NCBI GenBank assembly: GCA_015486505.1 | Contig: WFRP01000227.1 | Span: 1 to 16,712 of the forward strand | DNA length: 16,712 nucleotides | Reading direction: 5' to 3' | Source of the DNA: Pseudomonadota bacterium | Lineage (GTDB): Bacteria > Desulfobacterota > Anaeroferrophillalia > Anaeroferrophillales > Tharpellaceae | Shown here: positions 1 through 7,077 of the stretch, in pieces | Position numbering within the stretch: the stretch's first letter is position 1 | How the letters are laid out: each line of letters starts with the position of its first letter | Notes under the pieces: generated by a model | The model's database searches: none | The model's input: the letters and a program-made list of their open reading frames with translations, nothing else | What the model was told of the DNA's origin: nothing | Program-made: the position numbers and the translations under genes

Positions 1-174
1 CCTTTAAGCTCGCTGCGCCCGCCTTGCAAAACTCGCTTACGCTCAAACCGTTGCAATGCTAATGGGCTCCCGCTCGCTTCCGAAAAACAACGAAATCGTT
101 TCCGCAACCGCTTACGAAAAACCACCCCCGCCCCCTCCAGAAGGTGGGGGGGTAAAATTTGGCTGAATAGTTAC
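1..174. mobile_element. Miniature transposable element, copy 1 (left end outside window)
   Basis: This stretch matches 867-1030 almost base for base, with a few substitutions and small indels. It ends in the same terminal sequence GGCTGAATAGTTAC (161-174) as the complete copy at 799-1030, so it is read as the right-hand part of a second copy whose left end lies beyond the window. It holds no coding capacity. A GC-rich hairpin (CCCCCTCC / GGTGGGGG, with one mismatch) sits near its right end. The element stops only 28 bp before the pgpA start codon, so it probably replaced or displaced the original pgpA promoter region. Its target duplication cannot be checked because the left flank is missing. 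Confidence 0.75.
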
Positions 175-202
175 GGAGTTATTAAGTTAAGGAGTTGTAA
201 TA

Positions 203-658
203 ATGGCAGTCGAAAAAGATGATTGGATTGCTTATTTAGCTTCGGGTTGCGGCCTGGGCTCTCTGCCGCAGGCACCGGGGACCTGGGGCTCTCTCGGAGC
301 TCTGCCTTTGTGGTTTCTGCTGGGTTGGCTCAGTAACGGCTGGTACCTTTTACTGGTGATTCTGTTTTCCGGCGCGGCGGTCTGGATCGCCGATGAAGCG
401 GGGACATTGTTTAAGGTTATTGACAGTCCGGTGATAGTCATTGATGAGATTGCGGGGCTGATGCTGGCTCTGGTCGGGGTTCCCTTGAGCTTGGGCAATG
501 CTGTGGCCGCGTTTCTGCTGTTTCGTTTTTTCGATATTGTTAAACCTTTCCCCGCGGACTGGTGCGAAGCCAATCTCCCCGGTGGTTACGGAGTGGTGTT
601 TGACGACCTGGCGGCCGGGATTATGACCTGGGTTGTGATGCAGATATTTTTTGTTTAA
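203..658 (+). CDS. pgpA: Phosphatidylglycerophosphatase A (PgpA)
   Basis: PgpA is an inner-membrane phosphatase that removes phosphate from phosphatidylglycerophosphate to give phosphatidylglycerol, an anionic membrane lipid and cardiolipin precursor. At 151 residues it is a normal family length. Visible family motifs are an N-terminal glycine-rich segment (SGCGLGSLPQAPGTWGSL, about 14-31), VIDEIAG (79-85), FRFFDIVKPFP (107-117) and GGYGVVFDDLAAG (127-139); the acidic residues in these motifs form the metal/phosphate site in the family. Hydrophobic stretches near 33-62, 86-110 and 138-151 fit an integral membrane protein. The ATG is preceded by AAGGAG at 189-194. In related bacteria pgpA often lies just upstream of recA, sometimes with cinA between; here there is no cinA and the spacer is occupied by a mobile element. 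A second element copy lies directly upstream. Confidence 0.93.
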   Translation: MAVEKDDWIAYLASGCGLGSLPQAPGTWGSLGALPLWFLLGWLSNGWYLLLVILFSGAAVWIADEAGTLFKVIDSPVIVIDEIAGLMLALVGVPLSLGNAVAAFLLFRFFDIVKPFPADWCEANLPGGYGVVFDDLAAGIMTWVVMQIFFV

Positions 659-719
659 ACAGTAACTTCGTAACTTCGTAAGGTAAATATTCGGCTACCG
701 TTCCCAACTACCTCGATGT

Positions 720-765
720 GGGGACAGAATTCAATTTAGTCCCCGTGCGCAGCCCCTCCAGGGGC
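720..765. repeat. Two short GC-rich hairpins downstream of pgpA
   Basis: GGGGAC (720-725) pairs with GTCCCC (739-744) around an AT-rich loop, and GCCCC (752-756) pairs with GGGGC (761-765). Neither is followed by a T-run, so they are poor candidates for an intrinsic terminator. A GGGGACAGAATT-type stem resembles REP-like palindromes found near IS200-like/RAYT transposases in many proteobacteria; that link is a guess from memory, and no transposase gene lies nearby. The rest of 659-790 shows a short tandem TAACTTCG duplication near 661-678 and nothing coding. Confidence 0.35.
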
Positions 766-798
766 AATCCGTTGGGCGCAGGTGAAGCAATTTTGTTT

Positions 799-1030
799 GT
801 AACTATTCAGCCGAATCCGGGGTCAGGCGCGGTTTTTCTCCGCTAGGCGTTAAGATTTCTGTTTTTCCTTACGCTCGCTGCGCCCGCCTTGCAAAACTCG
901 CTACGTTCAAACAGTTGCAATGCTGATGGGCTCCCGCTCGCTTACGAAAAACAACGAAATCGTTTCCGCAACCGCTTACGAAAAACCACCCCCGCCCCCT
1001 CCAGAGGGGGGGATTTGGCTGAATAGTTAC
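799..1030. mobile_element. Complete miniature inverted-repeat transposable element (232 bp)
   Basis: The element begins GTAACTATTCAGCC (799-812) and ends with its exact reverse complement GGCTGAATAGTTAC (1017-1030); similarity continues imperfectly for about 6 more bases inward. The flanks carry a perfect 8-bp direct repeat, TTTTGTTT, at 791-798 and 1031-1038, the expected target-site duplication. There is no transposase ORF, so it must be mobilised in trans. GTAA-starting ends with 8-bp duplications are typical of IS66-family elements, so an IS66-type transposase is the likely partner (inference). Inside are a repeated CGCTTACGAAAAAC motif and a CCCCCT/AGGGGG hairpin. A second copy in the same orientation ends at 174, so the pair flanks pgpA. 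A diverged end fragment is at 9588-9642. Confidence 0.85.
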
Positions 1031-1082
1031 TTTTGTTTATTTCCTCTGTAACTTTACCGCCAAACCGAGTGAGGTCGAATGT

Positions 1083-1093
1083 TTACTCAGTAA
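1083..1093. promoter_or_regulatory. Candidate LexA (SOS) operator upstream of recA
   Basis: TTACTCAGTAA is an 11-bp perfect inverted repeat of the form TTACN3GTAA, 59 bp before the recA start codon. It lies just upstream of where the -35 region would fall for the -10-like TATTAT at 1116-1121. TTACN3GTAA is the LexA-binding motif described for Bdellovibrio bacteriovorus. recA is the most consistent SOS gene in bacteria, so the position fits an SOS operator. LexA boxes differ widely between deltaproteobacterial groups and no lexA gene is in view, so the assignment rests on one site. Confidence 0.4.
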
Positions 1094-1152
1094 GTAACGT
1101 TTAATGAACTGATTTTATTATGATTCCGGAGTAAGCCGGAAGAGGAGTATTT

Positions 1153-2190
1153 ATGGATAAGAATCGTCAACGGGCAATGGAGATGGCTGTCGGCCAGATT
1201 GAGAAGGAGTTCGGAAAGGGTTCAATTATGCGGCTTGGTGATGAGTCCCGGGCGGAGAATATCGAAGTAATCTCAACCGGTTCATTGAGTCTTGATATCG
1301 CTTTGGGGGTCGGCGGAATTCCCCGGGGCCGGGTGATTGAGGTTTACGGCCCGGAATCATCCGGTAAAACCACTCTGGCGCTGACCGTTGTCGCTGAAGC
1401 GCAGAAACTCGGCGGGGTCGCGGCCTTTGTTGATGCCGAGCATGCTCTGGATGTTATTTACGCCCGTAAACTCGGGGTCAATGTCGATGATCTTCTGGTT
1501 TCGCAGCCGGATACCGGCGAACAGGCTCTGGAAATAACCGAGATTCTGGTTCGCAGCGGGGCTCTCGATGTGGTGGTGGTTGATTCCGTTGCCGCTCTGG
1601 TGCCCCGGGCCGAGATTGAAGGTGAAATGGGTGATTCCCACATGGGTTTGCAGGCCCGTTTGATGTCACAGGCTTTGCGTAAACTGGTGGCGGCGATCAG
1701 TAAATCGAAAACCACCGTGATATTCATTAATCAGATCCGGATGAAAATCGGGGTTATGTTCGGCAATCCGGAAACCACCACCGGCGGCAACGCGTTGAAA
1801 TTCTATTCAAGTGTGCGGCTGGAGATCCGGCGCACCGGCGCGATCAAGAAAGGCGATGATGTTTTAGGTAATGCCACTCGGGTCAAGGTGGTGAAGAATA
1901 AAGTCGCTCCGCCTTTTAAAGAGGCCCGTTTTGATATCCTTTTCGGTGAAGGGATTTCCAAAGCCGGTGACGTTCTTGATCTGGCGGTTGACTGCGGGGT
2001 TGCCGAGAAAAGCGGTTCCTGGTATTCTTATGATGGTGAACGTTTGGGGCAGGGCCGCGATTTTGTCCGTAATCACTTAAAGGAAAATCCGGATATTCTC
2101 GCGGCGATGGAGCTGAAAGTCCGGGAATTTTATTCAATTCCTTCAACTGCGGGAGTTAAAGCGGATTCCGCCACTTCGGAAAAAGAATAA
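1153..2190 (+). CDS. recA: Recombinase RecA
   Basis: RecA forms ATP-dependent filaments on single-stranded DNA, catalyses strand exchange in homologous recombination and stimulates LexA self-cleavage in the SOS response. The 345-residue protein is full length. It shows the N-terminal helix region with FGKGSIMRLG (about 20-29), Walker A GPESSGKT (66-73), the Walker B strand DVVVVDSVAAL (139-149), the L1 region around EIEGEMGDSHMGLQARLMSQ (154-173), and the L2 DNA-binding loop from FINQIRMKIG to GGNALKF (191-217). The C-terminus ends in a short acidic tail, as usual. The ATG has a strong GAGGAG (1142-1147) five bases upstream. A candidate LexA box lies at 1083-1093. It is followed after 41 bp by a PilT-family ATPase gene and then recX, probably in one transcript. 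No anomaly is seen in the sequence. Confidence 0.98.
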   Translation: MDKNRQRAMEMAVGQIEKEFGKGSIMRLGDESRAENIEVISTGSLSLDIALGVGGIPRGRVIEVYGPESSGKTTLALTVVAEAQKLGGVAAFVDAEHALDVIYARKLGVNVDDLLVSQPDTGEQALEITEILVRSGALDVVVVDSVAALVPRAEIEGEMGDSHMGLQARLMSQALRKLVAAISKSKTTVIFINQIRMKIGVMFGNPETTTGGNALKFYSSVRLEIRRTGAIKKGDDVLGNATRVKVVKNKVAPPFKEARFDILFGEGISKAGDVLDLAVDCGVAEKSGSWYSYDGERLGQGRDFVRNHLKENPDILAAMELKVREFYSIPSTAGVKADSATSEKE

Positions 2191-2231
2191 TGATGCTTAA
2201 GTGAAAAGTCAGCCTTAGTCGGGAGGAGAAG

Positions 2232-3413
2232 ATGGAATTTTTTCATGAAATTCTCAAGAAAGCGGTAAAATTCAAAGCTTCCGATATTCATCTCAAAGTC
2301 GGGGCGCCGCCGATTGTTCGGGTCGATGGCAACCTCTACCCCTTTAAGGATTTTTCCCGGTTGACTAATGAAGATCTGAAGGCGATGGCGGATCTGATGA
2401 TGGGTCCGGTCCAAAAGGAGTATTTGCGTGATTTTCATGAGGTTGATTTAGGTTACGGAGTCAAAGGGATTGGCCGGTTTCGGGTCAATATTTACCAGCA
2501 GAGAAGTTCGCTGGTAATCGCGATGCGAACCATCTCTTTTGAAATTCTGGATCTTACGACCTTAAATATGCCGGCAATTGTCGAGAAGCTGATTGACGAG
2601 ACCCGGCGTGGTTTGATTCTGGTTACGGGCACGACCGGGAGTGGTAAAAGTACCACTCTGGCGGCGATGATTGATTATATCAACCGCAACCGCAGTGAGA
2701 ATATTATTACAATCGAAGATCCGATCGAGTATCTGCACCGGGATAAAATGAGCCTGATTAACCAACGTGAAATCGGTTTTGATACAACCTCATTTGCGTT
2801 GGCCCTGCGCGCCGCTCTGCGGCAGGATCCCGATGTGATTCTGGTCGGGGAGATGCGAGATCTTGAGACCATCGAAATTGCCTTGACCGCGGCGGAAACC
2901 GGTCATCTGGTGCTCAGTACCCTGCATACGGTTGATGCCGTGGAGACCGTCAACCGGGTTATTTCGGTTTTCCCCCCGCATCAGCAGCCGCAGGTGCGTC
3001 TGCAGTTTGCCAGCATCCTGCGCGGGGTAATCTCACAGCGTTTAATCGAACGCTGTGACAAGCGCGGCCGGGTGCCGGCGATTGAGGTGCTGATCAATAC
3101 GCCGATGGTGCGGGAATGTATTGCTGAATCCGATAAAACCATTGAGATTAAGGATGCGATCGCGAAAGGGCATTCAATTTATGGGATGCAGTCATTTGAC
3201 CAGTCAATATTAAGTTTCTATACCAAAGGCATGATCTCTTTTGATGAGGCGCTAAAACAGAGCAGTAATCCGGATGATTTCCTGCTTAAGGTGCAGGGTG
3301 TTGATTCAACCTCGGATACGAGCTGGGATGCCTTTGACAGTTCTGAAACTGATGAAGAACAGGGTGATGATGCCTCAACGAATGCAATGGATATCGAAAG
3401 ATTTGCCAAATGA
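2232..3413 (+). CDS. pilT: PilT/PilU-family type IV pilus retraction ATPase
   Basis: This is a cytoplasmic hexameric ATPase of the secretion-ATPase superfamily, expected to power depolymerisation of type IV pili for twitching motility, adhesion or DNA uptake. The 393 residues show the N-terminal ASDIHLKVGAPPIVRVDG (16-33), Walker A GTTGSGKS (133-140), the Asp box ITIEDPIEY (159-167), Walker B DPDVILVGEMRDLET (199-213) and the His box TGHLVLSTLHT (223-233). The canonical PilT AIRNLIRE motif is replaced by IKDAIAKG (306-313), followed by YGMQSFDQ, which looks more like PilU; the symbol pilT is therefore a family label, and PilU is possible. The last 35 or so residues form an acidic, Ser/Thr/Asp-rich tail. 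GGAGGAG (2222-2228) precedes the ATG. Its stop overlaps the recX start. No other pilus gene is in the window. Confidence 0.9.
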   Translation: MEFFHEILKKAVKFKASDIHLKVGAPPIVRVDGNLYPFKDFSRLTNEDLKAMADLMMGPVQKEYLRDFHEVDLGYGVKGIGRFRVNIYQQRSSLVIAMRTISFEILDLTTLNMPAIVEKLIDETRRGLILVTGTTGSGKSTTLAAMIDYINRNRSENIITIEDPIEYLHRDKMSLINQREIGFDTTSFALALRAALRQDPDVILVGEMRDLETIEIALTAAETGHLVLSTLHTVDAVETVNRVISVFPPHQQPQVRLQFASILRGVISQRLIERCDKRGRVPAIEVLINTPMVRECIAESDKTIEIKDAIAKGHSIYGMQSFDQSILSFYTKGMISFDEALKQSSNPDDFLLKVQGVDSTSDTSWDAFDSSETDEEQGDDASTNAMDIERFAK

Positions 3414-3880
3414 AAGCGAGAACCCCGGTTTCCGCCTGGTGGAAGGCGCAGGAACTTCTGGCCCGGCGGGATCATGGATCGCAGGAGTTGATCAACAAAC
3501 TTAAACAGCGCGGTTTCCCGGACGATGAAATTGCCGCGGCGGTTAAGCGCCTGTTTGAGAAGGGAATTTTAGATGATGAAGCTTTCGCGGAAAGGTTGAC
3601 GGAAGAGTTGTTTTTGCGGCGCGGCTACGGTTATCATATGATTCTTCTGCGTTTGCGCAAGAAAGGGCTTGACTCCGACCTCTGTCAGCGGATGGTGAAA
3701 AATTTTTTCTCCGGGATTGACAATGATGAAATGACGGCGGTGATCTTGCGTCTGCTGGCCCGGCGCCAGGCGCGGGAACCGGATAAAAGCCGGCTCTTTG
3801 CCTGGCTCAAACGGCGGGGTTTCAGAAGTGATGAGATTAAGCGGGCGTTAGCGGCGCGTGAAGAAATGATTGAAAAATAA
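3410..3880 (+). CDS. recX: Regulatory protein RecX
   Basis: RecX binds RecA filaments and limits their extension and activity, acting as a brake on recombination and SOS induction. The protein is 156 residues, normal for the family, and is built of three-helix repeats: LINKLKQRGFPDDEIAAAVKRLFEKGILDDEAFAERL (about 26-62), a central repeat with RGYGYHMILLRLRKKGLD (about 70-87), and a C-terminal repeat around LFAWLKRRGFRSDEIKRAL (128-146). These are the family hallmarks. The start codon overlaps the stop of the upstream ATPase gene (ATGA, 3410-3413) and has only a weak ribosome binding site, so translation is probably coupled. recX usually follows recA directly; here a pilus ATPase gene lies between them. 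No clear terminator follows. Confidence 0.92.
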   Translation: MKARTPVSAWWKAQELLARRDHGSQELINKLKQRGFPDDEIAAAVKRLFEKGILDDEAFAERLTEELFLRRGYGYHMILLRLRKKGLDSDLCQRMVKNFFSGIDNDEMTAVILRLLARRQAREPDKSRLFAWLKRRGFRSDEIKRALAAREEMIEK

Positions 3881-3932
3881 TTTCTCTTAAACCGCATCTT
3901 TTTTTCGTTGGCATGACATCTTAACCTTCTGT

Positions 3933-4080
3933 TTAGTACCTTACAGGTTATTTTCTGCACCAAAAAACAAGATTTAATAATCAGAAAATGTTCTGATAAG
4001 AGCACTTATTTGCGACCAGCGGAAGTGCCCCTGGGTGCGGGCCGGTAACTTTCTTTTGGGTTGCGGGATATGTTCCCGCA
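3933..4080. repeat. Structured intergenic repeat, tandem unit 1 (148 bp)
   Basis: The unit begins TTAGTACCTTACAGG and repeats with a 148-bp period; the first 120 or so bases recur at 4081-4204 with only a few differences, and a shortened inverted copy is at 9690-9800. It has several short inverted repeats: ATTTTCTG (3950-3957) with CAGAAAAT (3982-3989), ATAAG/CTTAT around a four-base loop just after, CCAG/CTGG near 4016-4034, and TGCGGGA (4062-4068) with TCCCGCA (4074-4080). The stems persist between copies while loops and middles change, which suggests folded DNA or RNA is what is conserved. No protein signal is seen. Confidence 0.8.
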
Positions 4081-4204
4081 TTAGTACCTTACAGGTTATT
4101 TTCTGCACCAAAAAACAAGATTTAATAATCAGAAAATGTTCTGATAAGAGTACTTATTTGCGACCAGCGGAAGTGCCCCTGGGGTACGGGCCGGTAGCTT
4201 TCTT
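4081..4204. repeat. Structured intergenic repeat, tandem unit 2 (truncated)
   Basis: This is a near-identical direct copy of 3933-4055, starting with the same TTAGTACCTTACAGG and running to CTTTCTTT. It differs at a few positions: AGTACTTATT instead of AGCACTTATT, an extra G in the CCTGGGGTACGG segment, and GGTAGC for GGTAAC. It lacks the terminal TGCGGGA/TCCCGCA hairpin of unit 1. The open frame that crosses both units (about 4035-4247) is a by-product of the repeat, not a gene. Confidence 0.8.
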
Positions 4205-4323
4205 TATGTCTAAGAAAACTTCAGTCCCGGGACCTGAGATTCGATAAAAACGTAAATTATGGCAGTTTCATATTAAAGCCCACCACCCAACTTCAGGCAA
4301 TCACGGCTTAAGCAAAGATGTCG

Positions 4324-4385
4324 AACGAATTAATGTGTACCTTATTCGTTTTCAGTCCGTGAAACCGGACAGGTTATCCGGACTG
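4324..4385 (+). other. Structured leader upstream of alaS
   Basis: AACGAAT (4324-4330) pairs perfectly with ATTCGTT (4344-4350), with a short T-run directly after. Just downstream, CAGTCCG (4353-4359) can pair with CGGACTG (4379-4385), or alternatively CCGGA (4365-4369) with TCCGG (4377-4381); the two use shared bases and compete. These lie 48-109 bases before the alaS start, in a 228-bp stretch with no gene. They could be a regulatory leader for alaS, an operator palindrome (E. coli AlaS represses its own promoter through a palindrome), or a small RNA end. Nothing allows a choice. The palindrome GTCCCGGGAC at 4224-4233 is in the same spacer. Confidence 0.3.
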
Positions 4386-4432
4386 CATAAGCAAGTTAAA
4401 GGTTTTTAAATTATCTAAGGAGAGATAGACTG

Positions 4433-7072
4433 ATGACCGGAAACGAAATTCGCCGGAAATTTTTGGATTATTTTTGCGCGCATGAGCATGTGGAAGTTAA
4501 AAGTTCGAGCCTGGTTCCGACCAATGACCCAACCCTGCTGTTTACCAACGCGGGGATGAATCAGTTTAAGGATACCTTTGTCGGCCTCGAGGAGCGTGAT
4601 TACAAGCGGGCGACGACGGCGCAGAAATGTGTGCGCGCCGGTGGTAAACATAATGATCTCGAAAACGTCGGGCGCACGGCCCGGCACCATACTTTTTTTG
4701 AGATGCTCGGGAATTTTTCTTTCGGGGACTATTTCAAACACCAGGCGATTACCTATGCCTGGGATTTTTTAACCAATGTTATGGGGCTTGAGCCGGAAAA
4801 ATTGTGGGCGACGGTTTATCTCGATGATGACGAGGCTTACGATATATGGAAGGATGTCATCAAGGTTCCGGAAGCGCGGATCGTGCGGCTTGGTGAAGCC
4901 GATAATTTCTGGGCGATGGGCGATACCGGTCCCTGCGGCCCCTGTTCCGAAATTCTTTATGATCAGGGTGAAAGTATGAGGTGTGGCCCGAACTGCGGAA
5001 TTGGCGACTGTGATTGCGATCGCTATCTTGAGATCTGGAACCTGGTTTTTATGCAGTTTAACCGGGATGCCGACGGCAGTATGACGCCGCTGCCCAAACC
5101 GAGTATCGATACGGGTATGGGCCTGGAGCGTCTGGCGGCGGTCAAGCAGGGTGTGCAGAGTAATTATGATACGGATCTTCTGCGGCAGATAATCAGCGCC
5201 GGGGAAAAACTTTCCGGCAAAGTTTATGGTGCCGATGCTGAAAATGATGTTTCCCTGCGGGTCTTAGCCGATCACAGCCGGGCGGCGACATTTTTGATTG
5301 CCGACGGAATCCTGCCCTCAAACGAGGGGCGCGGATATGTGCTGCGGCGGATAATGCGCCGGGCCGCGCGCCACGGCAAAATGCTGGGAATGAATGAGCC
5401 CTTTCTTTATCGCATGGCTGAGGCGGTTGCTGAAAATATGCTTGCCGCTTATCCCGATTTACAGGAGTCGCTGCCGTTTGTGACCCGGGTAATCAAGAGT
5501 GAAGAAGAGCGTTTTGGTGAAACCCTTGACCGCGGTCTCAAGGTTCTGGATGAAGAGATTGAAAAACTTAAGGCGGCAGCCGGCACAACGCTTTCGGGAG
5601 AGGTCACATTCAAGCTTTATGATACCTTCGGCTTTCCGGCTGATCTGACCGAGGATATTATTGAAAAACATGGTTTAAAAGTTGATCACGAGGGTTTTGT
5701 TACTCATATGCATAAACAGCAGGAGCTTTCGCGGAAAGCCTGGAAGGGTTCCGGTGAAGAGGCGGTCGCTGAAATCTATAAAAATCTGCTCCATGAAGGC
5801 CTGAAGAGTGAATTTGTCGGTTATGATGATTTTTCCGCGACCGGGAAGATTATCGCGATTTTACATGACGGCAGTCCCGTATCCCGGGCGGAGAAGGGCC
5901 AGGAGGTAGAAATTTTGTTTGACCGCACGCCTTTTTACGGCGAATCCGGCGGGCAGGCCGGGGATACGGGCCGTGGTGAGATGGACGCTGCGGCCTTTAC
6001 GGTCTTGTCGACCAGCAAGCCTCTGGACGGTCTGATTATGCATCGGGCAATTGTTGAGCGCGGAAAATTACGGCTTAATGATGAATGTCGTCTGGTGGTC
6101 GCGGCCGCAGAGCGGCAGGCTTCCGCCCGCCATCATTCGGCGACCCACCTGCTGCAGGCCAAACTGCAGCAGGTTCTGGGAGAGCACGTCAAGCAGGCCG
6201 GTTCTCTGGTGACACCTGAGCGGTTACGTTTTGATTTCAGTCATTTTTCAGCGCTGACTGAAAAAGAGCTGGAAGAAGTTGAAGGCCTGGTCAACAGGGA
6301 AATTATGGCGAATCTTCCGGTTGAGACTGAAATTACCGATATGGAAACCGCCGTCAGCAAAGGTGCGATGGCGATTTTCGGGGAAAAATATGGCGACCAG
6401 GTGCGGATGGTGAGTATGGGGGCTGCCAGTATTGAGCTTTGCGGCGGAACCCATGTTCGGGCGACCGGCGATATCGGCCTGGTCAAGATTGTTTCCGAAA
6501 CCGGAATCGCGGCCGGAGTCCGGCGGCTTGAAGCTTTGGCCGGAACCGCGGCCTTAAATTATATTAACCGGCGCGAAAAAATTGCAAAAAAAGCCGCGGC
6601 TTTACTCAAAGGGATTCCCGAGGAGTTGGTTGAGCGGGTTGAGCGGCTTCTGGAACAGGGCAAGGAGCAGCAGAAAGAGATTGCCGTTTTGAAAGAAAAG
6701 CTGGTCAGCGCCGCTGCCGGCGGCACCGGCGGCGCACCGACAAAGATTGAAGAGATTAACGGGGTTCCGGTTCTGGCCCAGCGGGTTGACTGTGATAACC
6801 CGAAAGAGATGCGCCGGATTATGGATGTTTACAAACAGAAAAACAGTGCCGGGATTACCCTGCTGGGGGCTGTCCATGCCGGCAAGGCTATTCTGATTAT
6901 CCATGTCGGCAAAGACTGGCAGAAAAAGTATCCCGCCGGTTCCCTGATTCGGGAACTTGCCGGAAAAGTCGGCGGTAAAGGCGGCGGCAAGCCCGAACTC
7001 GCTCAGGCCGGCGGCCCCGATGGCGCTAAACTGGATCAGGCTTTAGCCTGTCTGCCTGAGCTTTTGCAATAA
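4433..7072 (+). CDS. alaS: Alanine--tRNA ligase (AlaRS)
   Basis: AlaRS charges tRNA-Ala with alanine in the cytoplasm and hydrolyses mischarged Ser- and Gly-tRNA-Ala. The 879 residues match the usual bacterial length of about 875. The class II catalytic core is seen in TNAGMNQFKDTF (38-49), the RATTAQKCVRAGGKHNDLENV segment (59-79), HHTFFEMLGNFSFGDYFK (85-102), GPCGPCSE (166-173) and GMGLERLA (228-235). A cysteine cluster C184, C188, C193, C195 lies in the core, as in many bacterial AlaRS. The editing domain carries its metal ligands H568, H572 (HHSATH), C670 and H674 (CGGTH). The C-terminal C-Ala domain has the glycine-rich KVGGKGGGKPELAQAGG stretch. The ATG is preceded by AAGGAG (4417-4422). 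recX-alaS adjacency is common, but here a 552-bp repeat-containing spacer separates them. The stop lies 5 bp from the end of convergent pheA. Confidence 0.98.
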   Translation: MTGNEIRRKFLDYFCAHEHVEVKSSSLVPTNDPTLLFTNAGMNQFKDTFVGLEERDYKRATTAQKCVRAGGKHNDLENVGRTARHHTFFEMLGNFSFGDYFKHQAITYAWDFLTNVMGLEPEKLWATVYLDDDEAYDIWKDVIKVPEARIVRLGEADNFWAMGDTGPCGPCSEILYDQGESMRCGPNCGIGDCDCDRYLEIWNLVFMQFNRDADGSMTPLPKPSIDTGMGLERLAAVKQGVQSNYDTDLLRQIISAGEKLSGKVYGADAENDVSLRVLADHSRAATFLIADGILPSNEGRGYVLRRIMRRAARHGKMLGMNEPFLYRMAEAVAENMLAAYPDLQESLPFVTRVIKSEEERFGETLDRGLKVLDEEIEKLKAAAGTTLSGEVTFKLYDTFGFPADLTEDIIEKHGLKVDHEGFVTHMHKQQELSRKAWKGSGEEAVAEIYKNLLHEGLKSEFVGYDDFSATGKIIAILHDGSPVSRAEKGQEVEILFDRTPFYGESGGQAGDTGRGEMDAAAFTVLSTSKPLDGLIMHRAIVERGKLRLNDECRLVVAAAERQASARHHSATHLLQAKLQQVLGEHVKQAGSLVTPERLRFDFSHFSALTEKELEEVEGLVNREIMANLPVETEITDMETAVSKGAMAIFGEKYGDQVRMVSMGAASIELCGGTHVRATGDIGLVKIVSETGIAAGVRRLEALAGTAALNYINRREKIAKKAAALLKGIPEELVERVERLLEQGKEQQKEIAVLKEKLVSAAAGGTGGAPTKIEEINGVPVLAQRVDCDNPKEMRRIMDVYKQKNSAGITLLGAVHAGKAILIIHVGKDWQKKYPAGSLIRELAGKVGGKGGGKPELAQAGGPDGAKLDQALACLPELLQ

Positions 7073-7077
7073 ATCTG

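Noticed and set aside
661..700. Another decayed element end, since GTAAATATTCGGC resembles GTAACTATTCAGCC
   Set aside because: The match covers only about 12 bases, has no partner end or target duplication, and overlaps a short TAACTTCG duplication.
4035..4247. Possible 70-residue ORF between recX and alaS
   Set aside because: It runs across the two tandem non-coding repeat units, has no ribosome binding site or family resemblance, and the repeat explains its openness.
4205..4330. 6S RNA, tmRNA or SRP RNA upstream of alaS
   Set aside because: None of the conserved core sequences of these RNAs could be recognised on either strand.
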